Shown: positions 60,004-64,000 of the stretch, piece by piece | How the letters are laid out: each line of letters begins with the position of its first letter | Numbering within the stretch: position 1 is the stretch's first letter | Assembly: GCF_023101685.1 (NCBI RefSeq) | Contig: NZ_CP082164.1 | Span: forward strand, 4,092,001-4,156,000 | From: Bradyrhizobium sp. 186 | GTDB taxonomy: Bacteria > Pseudomonadota > Alphaproteobacteria > Rhizobiales > Xanthobacteraceae | Reading direction: 5' to 3' | Length of the DNA: 64,000 nucleotides | Translations under genes and position numbers: made by a program | The notes under the pieces: generated by a model | What the model was told of the DNA's origin: nothing | What the model saw: the letters and a program-made list of their open reading frames with translations, nothing else | Database searches by the model: none

Positions 60004-60840
60004 ATGCTCTCGACACTGCTTCGCTTGAGTGCCGCTGCCGCACTCGTTCTCGCATCCACTGCTGTGCATGCCGCATGCACGCCTGCGATCACAGACGACA
60101 ATCTGATTGCGCCCGGAAAGTTGCAGCTCTCCATCAATCCGACCAATCCACCGCAGCAATTCGTCGACAAGGACGGTCAATTGCAGGGCCTCAACGTGGA
60201 ACTGGCCGCCGAACTCGGCAAGCGGTTGTGTCTTCCGGTCGAGCTCGTCCGGATGGATTTTCCGGCGATGATTCCGGCCATGACCGCGAGCCGTATCGAC
60301 GGCATCGATACCGGCATGTTCTGGACCGAGGAACGCTCGAAGCTGATGTACATGGTGCCCTACGCCATTCAGGCCATTTCGGTCGTGGTCGCGCCTGATA
60401 GCGGCACAAAAATTGCTACCGAAGGAGACTTGATTGGAAAAACGTCTGCCGTCGAGGTTAGCACCTACCAGATGAACTGGCTCAAGAAGCTCAGCGATGC
60501 GAGCGTGGCAAAGGGCGGCGCAGCCGTCGAGATGCGCACGTTTCCGACCGCGACCAACGTCGTGAGCGCGCTGCTCGCGGGCCAGGTGGACAATGCGCTG
60601 CTCGTCGATAGCGTTGCACGTGATCTCGTCGGGCGCGGCCGCGTCAAGGAAGTGCTGAGCGGCCTCGGCACGGCGCGCACGACGCTCGGTTTTCGCAATA
60701 AGCCCGTGGTCGATGCCGTGGTCAAGGCGCTGAACGCAATGCGCGCCGACGGTAGCTACCAAGCGCTGTTCGACAAGTTCGGCCTGACCAGCCTGCCGGC
60801 TGATCAGCCGCTGGCGATTGCCGGCCCAGGTCCGGCCTGA
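60004..60840 (+). CDS. ABC transporter solute-binding protein, polar-amino-acid type
   Basis: A 278-residue family-3 binding protein with a good GGAGG and a cleavable signal (MLSTLLRLSAAAALVLAST, cleavage near VHA). It shows the same mature N-terminal Cys, NPTNPPQQFVDKDGQLQG, MDFPAMIPAM and FWTEERSKLM as the orphan copy at 48665. It is followed by its permease and ATPase, forming the complete importer of the locus, most likely for the pathway substrate. Confidence 0.93.
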   Translation: MLSTLLRLSAAAALVLASTAVHAACTPAITDDNLIAPGKLQLSINPTNPPQQFVDKDGQLQGLNVELAAELGKRLCLPVELVRMDFPAMIPAMTASRIDGIDTGMFWTEERSKLMYMVPYAIQAISVVVAPDSGTKIATEGDLIGKTSAVEVSTYQMNWLKKLSDASVAKGGAAVEMRTFPTATNVVSALLAGQVDNALLVDSVARDLVGRGRVKEVLSGLGTARTTLGFRNKPVVDAVVKALNAMRADGSYQALFDKFGLTSLPADQPLAIAGPGPA

Positions 60841-60857
60841 GACACGGAGAAGAGCTG

Positions 60858-61589
60858 ATGAGCTATTTCAGTCCGACGGCCGCCGTCCACTACTTCTTCA
60901 ACTACTTCCTGATGAAGGGTGTGCTCGTCACCATCGGGCTGACGGTGGCTGCTGTGATCGGCGGATTGATCCTCGGCATGGGCATCGCGTTGATGCGCAT
61001 GTCGTCCAACCCGGTGCTATCAGGTGCGGCGCGGTTCTACATCTGGTTCTTCCGCGGCACGCCGCTCTTGATCCAGCTGGTCGTAATCTACAGCGGCTTG
61101 CCGCAACTGGGGATCAAGTTCAGCGTGATCACCTGCGCGCTCGTCGGCCTGATCCTCAACGAGGCGGCCTATCTCGCCGAGATCGTGCGCAGCGGCTTCA
61201 TGGCCGTCTCGGCCGGGCAGCGCGAAGCTGCCTGGGCCCTGAGCCTGTCGCCATGGGTGACATTCCGTCGCGTGACCCTGCCGCAGGCGTTTCGGCTGAT
61301 GATCCCCCCGCTCGGCAATTCCATCAACTCACTTCTGAAGGCGACCTCGCTCGCTTCCGTCATCTCGGTCGAGGAGATCATGCGCCGCAGTGACATGTTG
61401 ATGCAGGAGCATTTCCAGATCCTCGAAGTCTATGCGGCTGCAACCGCCTATTACCTGATCCTCACCTCGGTCTGGGATGCGGTTCAGCGCCGGCTCGAGA
61501 AGCATTTTGGTCGATCCAACGCTGCGAAGTCCAGGCGGGTTGTGGCGAGGGCGCCGGTTGCACAGGCGAGCGTCGAGGCCAGAGCATGA
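60858..61589 (+). CDS. Amino-acid ABC transporter permease (HisM/GlnP-type)
   Basis: A 243-residue permease with about five helices, [14 protein letters not shown], and the EAA loop [27 protein letters not shown] in the short form of the polar-amino-acid family. Only one permease is present, so it probably functions as a homodimer. It lies 17 bp downstream of the binding protein and overlaps the ATPase start by 4 bp. Confidence 0.93.
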   Translation: MSYFSPTAAVHYFFNYFLMKGVLVTIGLTVAAVIGGLILGMGIALMRMSSNPVLSGAARFYIWFFRGTPLLIQLVVIYSGLPQLGIKFSVITCALVGLILNEAAYLAEIVRSGFMAVSAGQREAAWALSLSPWVTFRRVTLPQAFRLMIPPLGNSINSLLKATSLASVISVEEIMRRSDMLMQEHFQILEVYAAATAYYLILTSVWDAVQRRLEKHFGRSNAAKSRRVVARAPVAQASVEARA

Positions 61590-62392
61590 GCGCATCACCG
61601 GGGAACGCAGCGATGGCGGCCAGTATCGAGGGTGAAATTGTGCAGCCGCGGCTGCGCGACGTGCCGGCGGTTCGCATGGAGGCCGTCTACAAGCATTACG
61701 GCGACTTCACCGCGCTGAACGAGATCGATCTCAAGGTCGCCAAGGGCGAGAAGATCGTGGTGTGCGGTCCCTCCGGCTCGGGTAAGTCGACCCTGATCCG
61801 CTGCATCAATCACATCGAGAAGCACGACGAAGGCCTGATCTACGTCAACGGCACCGAGCTCGATCGCCAGCGCAAGAACATCGATGCGATCAGGCGGGAT
61901 ACCGGCATGGTGTTCCAGAGCTTCAACCTGTTTCCGCACATGACCACGCTGGAGAACTGCGTCCTGGCGCCGATGACTGTGAACGGCATGACGAAGGCAG
62001 AGGCAAAGGACCTCGCCATGCATTTCCTGGCCAAGGTTCGTATTCCAGAGCAGGCCGACAAATTTCCAGGGCAGTTGTCGGGCGGCCAGCAGCAACGCGT
62101 TGCCATCGCACGCGCGCTGTGCATGCGGCCGAAGATCATGCTGTTCGACGAGCCGACCTCGGCGCTGGACCCGGAGATGGTCAAGGAAGTTCTGGAGACC
62201 ATGAAGAAGCTCGCGGAAGAGGGCATGACCATGCTGTGCGTGACGCACGAGATGGGTTTCGCCCGCGAGGTCGCGGACCGGATCGTGTTCATGAACGAGG
62301 GGAAGATCGTCGAGCAGGCCGCGCCGGAGGAGTTCTTCAGCCATCCGAAGTCCGAACGGGCAAGGACGTTCCTCGACCAGATCATTCACTAG
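61586..62392 (+). CDS. Amino-acid ABC transporter ATP-binding protein (GlnQ/HisP-type)
   Basis: A 268-residue ATPase: Walker [11 protein letters not shown]-loop [15 protein letters not shown], signature [15 protein letters not shown], Walker [17 protein letters not shown] and H-loop [11 protein letters not shown]. The first 25-30 residues before [13 protein letters not shown] are a variable extension; an ATG at 61613 is a possible alternative start. It couples ATP use to the permease before it. Confidence 0.94.
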   Translation: MSASPGNAAMAASIEGEIVQPRLRDVPAVRMEAVYKHYGDFTALNEIDLKVAKGEKIVVCGPSGSGKSTLIRCINHIEKHDEGLIYVNGTELDRQRKNIDAIRRDTGMVFQSFNLFPHMTTLENCVLAPMTVNGMTKAEAKDLAMHFLAKVRIPEQADKFPGQLSGGQQQRVAIARALCMRPKIMLFDEPTSALDPEMVKEVLETMKKLAEEGMTMLCVTHEMGFAREVADRIVFMNEGKIVEQAAPEEFFSHPKSERARTFLDQIIH

Positions 62393-62418
62393 TTCGCGTG
62401 TCGGCGGTGTCGGGCGAG

Positions 62419-63354
62419 ATGGCAACGTCGCAGTCATTCAGCGATCGGCTCTGCGGCATTCATGCCGCGACGATCGTGCCGATGATGTCCGATTTCCAGA
62501 TCGATGAGCCGGCGTTGGCGGCGCATATTGCGTCAGTGGCGTCCGTGCCCGGCATCAATGGGCTATTGGTCAACGGCCACGCCGGAGAGAACTTCGTGCT
62601 GTCGCTGGCCGAGAAACGGCGCGTGGTGGAGCTTGCGCGTGCGCATGCTCCGAAGGATTGTTTGATCGTCTCCGGGGTCAATCATGAATCGAGCCTGGAG
62701 GCCGCGCGCGAGGCGACCGCGCTGGAGCAGGCGGGCGCGGACGGGCTCCTGGTGTTTCCTCCCAACAGTTGGGCCCTCGCTCACGCCGACGGCTGCGTCA
62801 TCGAGCATCACCGCCGCATCCGCGATGCAACGACCACGCCCCTGATGTTCTACGCGGCACCCGTCGGCGCCGGGGCCATGGCCTATGCACCGCCGCTGTT
62901 GGAGCAGCTCGTCGCCGACCGCCGCTTTGTCGCGATCAAGGAAGGCAGTTGGGAGGTCGCAGCCTACGAACAGAATTTTAGGCTGATCCGGAAGCTACGG
63001 CCGGAGTTCGTCGTGCTCGGCTCGGGAGACGAACATCTCATGACGAGCTATCTCGTTGGCACGGCGGGCAGCCAGGTCAGCCTCGCCTGCGTCGTGCCGG
63101 AGCTCGTGGTCAGCCTCTGGAATGCAGCCGAAGCCAACGACTGGGAGCGGGTTCGCGCCGCGAACGAAAAGCTGTATCCGCTGGTCGCCGCGATCTATCG
63201 CGATGCGCCCGGAGGACGGGCGACGGCGCGGCTCAAAGCGTGCCTGAAACTGCTCGGAAGGCTTTCATGCGATGCGGTGCGGCCGCCGCAACCGCCGGTG
63301 ACGCCGGACGAGCTTCATGCGCTCGAGCTGGCCCTGCGGCTGGCCGGTCAATGA
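62419..63354 (+). CDS. DapA-family aldolase/lyase, copy 3 (NGHAGE variant)
   Basis: A 311-residue protein starting at the ATG at 62419, 26 bp after the ATPase gene; the frame extends upstream through that gene and is not used. Schiff-base Lys174 in AIKEGSWE and Tyr145 in MFYAAPVG are present. The loop reads LVNGHAGENFV, sharing the His-Ala substitution with copy 2. Copies 2 and 3 are thus a distinct pair, and copy 1 an outlier. It ends the rightward arm and converges on the LLM monooxygenase gene. Confidence 0.9.
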   Translation: MATSQSFSDRLCGIHAATIVPMMSDFQIDEPALAAHIASVASVPGINGLLVNGHAGENFVLSLAEKRRVVELARAHAPKDCLIVSGVNHESSLEAAREATALEQAGADGLLVFPPNSWALAHADGCVIEHHRRIRDATTTPLMFYAAPVGAGAMAYAPPLLEQLVADRRFVAIKEGSWEVAAYEQNFRLIRKLRPEFVVLGSGDEHLMTSYLVGTAGSQVSLACVVPELVVSLWNAAEANDWERVRAANEKLYPLVAAIYRDAPGGRATARLKACLKLLGRLSCDAVRPPQPPVTPDELHALELALRLAGQ

Positions 63355-63376
63355 TGAAGCCAAATTGAGGTGCGGG

Positions 63377-64000
63377 CTAGGCTTGGAAGAACGGGTTGTT
63401 CGGCCGCGCGAGACCAAGATGTTCGCGCAGCGTCGTCCCCTCATAGTCCGCGCGGAACAGTCCGCGTTCCTGCAACAGGGGCACCACGAGCTGGACGAAA
63501 TCTTCGAACCCTTCGTGAAAATAGGGCGGCATGACGTTGAAGCCGTCGGCAGCGTGTTCGTCGAACCAGAGCTGTAGCGTGTCGGCGATGCGTTCGGCCG
63601 AGCCGCACAGCACCCAATGACCGCGGGCCGCAGCGGTGAGATTGTAGAGATCGCGCAGCGTCATGTTCTCGCGGCGGCCCTTGGCAAGCATCACGCTTGC
63701 AAAACCGTGATAGCTGTCGGACGGCGCGATGTCGGGGATCGGCCCGTCGAGATCGTAGGCCGACATGTCCTGGCCAAAGCGGTCGGACAGGATGGCGAGC
63801 GCATTGCTGCCGCTGACGAAGCTCTGGAGCACGTTGAGCTTCTCGAACGCCTCCTTGTCGGAGCGGCCAACGACCGGCATCACGCCAGGCAGTACCGTGA
63901 CATCTTCCGGCCTGCGGCCGAACGCCGGCAGGCGCTTCTTCAGCGAGGCATAGCCGGTCTTGGCCTCCTCGATATCCTGCACCACCGAGAACACGATGTC
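63377..64000 (-). CDS. LLM-class flavin-dependent monooxygenase, partial (start beyond window)
   Basis: The C-terminal 207 or so residues of an NtaA/SnaA/DszA-type monooxygenase. The reading frame is open to the window edge (DIVFSVVQDIEEAKTGY). Features are DVTVLPGVMPVVGRSDKEAFEKL, the late substrate-cap segment RGHWVLCGSAERIADTLQLWF and C-terminal RADYEGTTLREHLGL. These enzymes use reduced FMN from a separate reductase to hydroxylate or cleave C-N and C-S bonds, as in nitrilotriacetate or dibenzothiophene sulfone oxidation. Its possible membership in the neighbouring locus cannot be judged because the upstream part is missing. Confidence 0.9.
   Translation of the reverse strand, partial: DIVFSVVQDIEEAKTGYASLKKRLPAFGRRPEDVTVLPGVMPVVGRSDKEAFEKLNVLQSFVSGSNALAILSDRFGQDMSAYDLDGPIPDIAPSDSYHGFASVMLAKGRRENMTLRDLYNLTAAARGHWVLCGSAERIADTLQLWFDEHAADGFNVMPPYFHEGFEDFVQLVVPLLQERGLFRADYEGTTLREHLGLARPNNPFFQA

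Noticed and set aside
1..64000. CRISPR array, prophage, integrase or conjugation genes
   Set aside because: No evenly spaced short repeats and no such proteins were seen; the only intact mobile element is the IS4-family insertion.

Overview
The window reads as chromosomal DNA of a high-GC alphaproteobacterium, most likely Bradyrhizobium or a close relative. This is inferred from base composition, the very large NAD-glutamate dehydrogenase, the density of ABC importers with small-molecule catabolic genes, and a remnant of an alphaproteobacterial-type tRNA-Arg(CCG). No rRNA, intact tRNA, CRISPR array, integrase or plasmid origin was seen.

Layout. (1) 1-8533: a leftward catabolic operon (EthD/Dabb-like barrel, maleylacetate reductase, amidohydrolase, 3-hydroxyisobutyrate dehydrogenase-like enzyme, hydroxyquinol-type intradiol dioxygenase, FAD-linked oxidase, sugar-type ABC ATPase cut by the window edge) with a divergent LysR regulator. 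Dioxygenase plus maleylacetate reductase give a hydroxyquinol to 3-oxoadipate route. (2) 8534-25380: a peptide-secretion locus. Two short tandem-duplicated genes, one below the usual ORF length cutoff, encode double-glycine-leader peptides with cores of 16 and 8 residues. They lie divergent to a LuxR-type response regulator and hybrid histidine kinase, followed by a glycine-rich autotransporter, a TauE/SafE permease, and an NHLM/NHLP-type export set: HlyD-like adaptor, C39-peptidase ABC exporter with an intact Cys-His-Asp triad, a second ABC exporter, and a cyclic-nucleotide-binding protein. An 18-bp near-palindromic core recurs between the peptide genes and the regulator and again upstream of the autotransporter. 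(3) 25743-32147: NAD-glutamate dehydrogenase, a small hypothetical protein and a lipoprotein-like alpha/beta hydrolase, probably core genome. (4) 32252-32298: a degraded 3' part of tRNA-Arg(CCG), a candidate island attachment scar whose island would extend to the right.

(5) 32374-48591: nitrogen-heterocycle or amide-related genes: two amidases, an MFS gene split by a complete IS4-family element (9-bp target duplication, about 16-bp terminal repeats), a divergent HIU-hydrolase/transthyretin-like protein, a PotABCD-type ABC importer, a hydantoin/allantoin-racemase-like protein with a GntR regulator, and a divergent operon of nitrate/taurine-type ABC importer, arylmalonate-decarboxylase-like protein and hydantoinase.

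(6) 48665-63354: a large divergent acyl-CoA-type catabolic locus controlled by a LacI regulator, with two matching operator-like palindromes between the arms. The left arm has a fused tautomerase, acyl-CoA dehydrogenase, CoA-transferase, MaoC hydratase and an orphan solute-binding protein. The right arm has three DapA-like aldolases/lyases, CaiB/BaiF CoA-transferase, acyl-CoA dehydrogenase, a paired inactive/active hotdog couple, a small barrel protein and a complete polar-amino-acid-type ABC importer. Its substrate is unknown. (7) 63377-64000: the C-terminal part of a flavin-dependent LLM-class monooxygenase.
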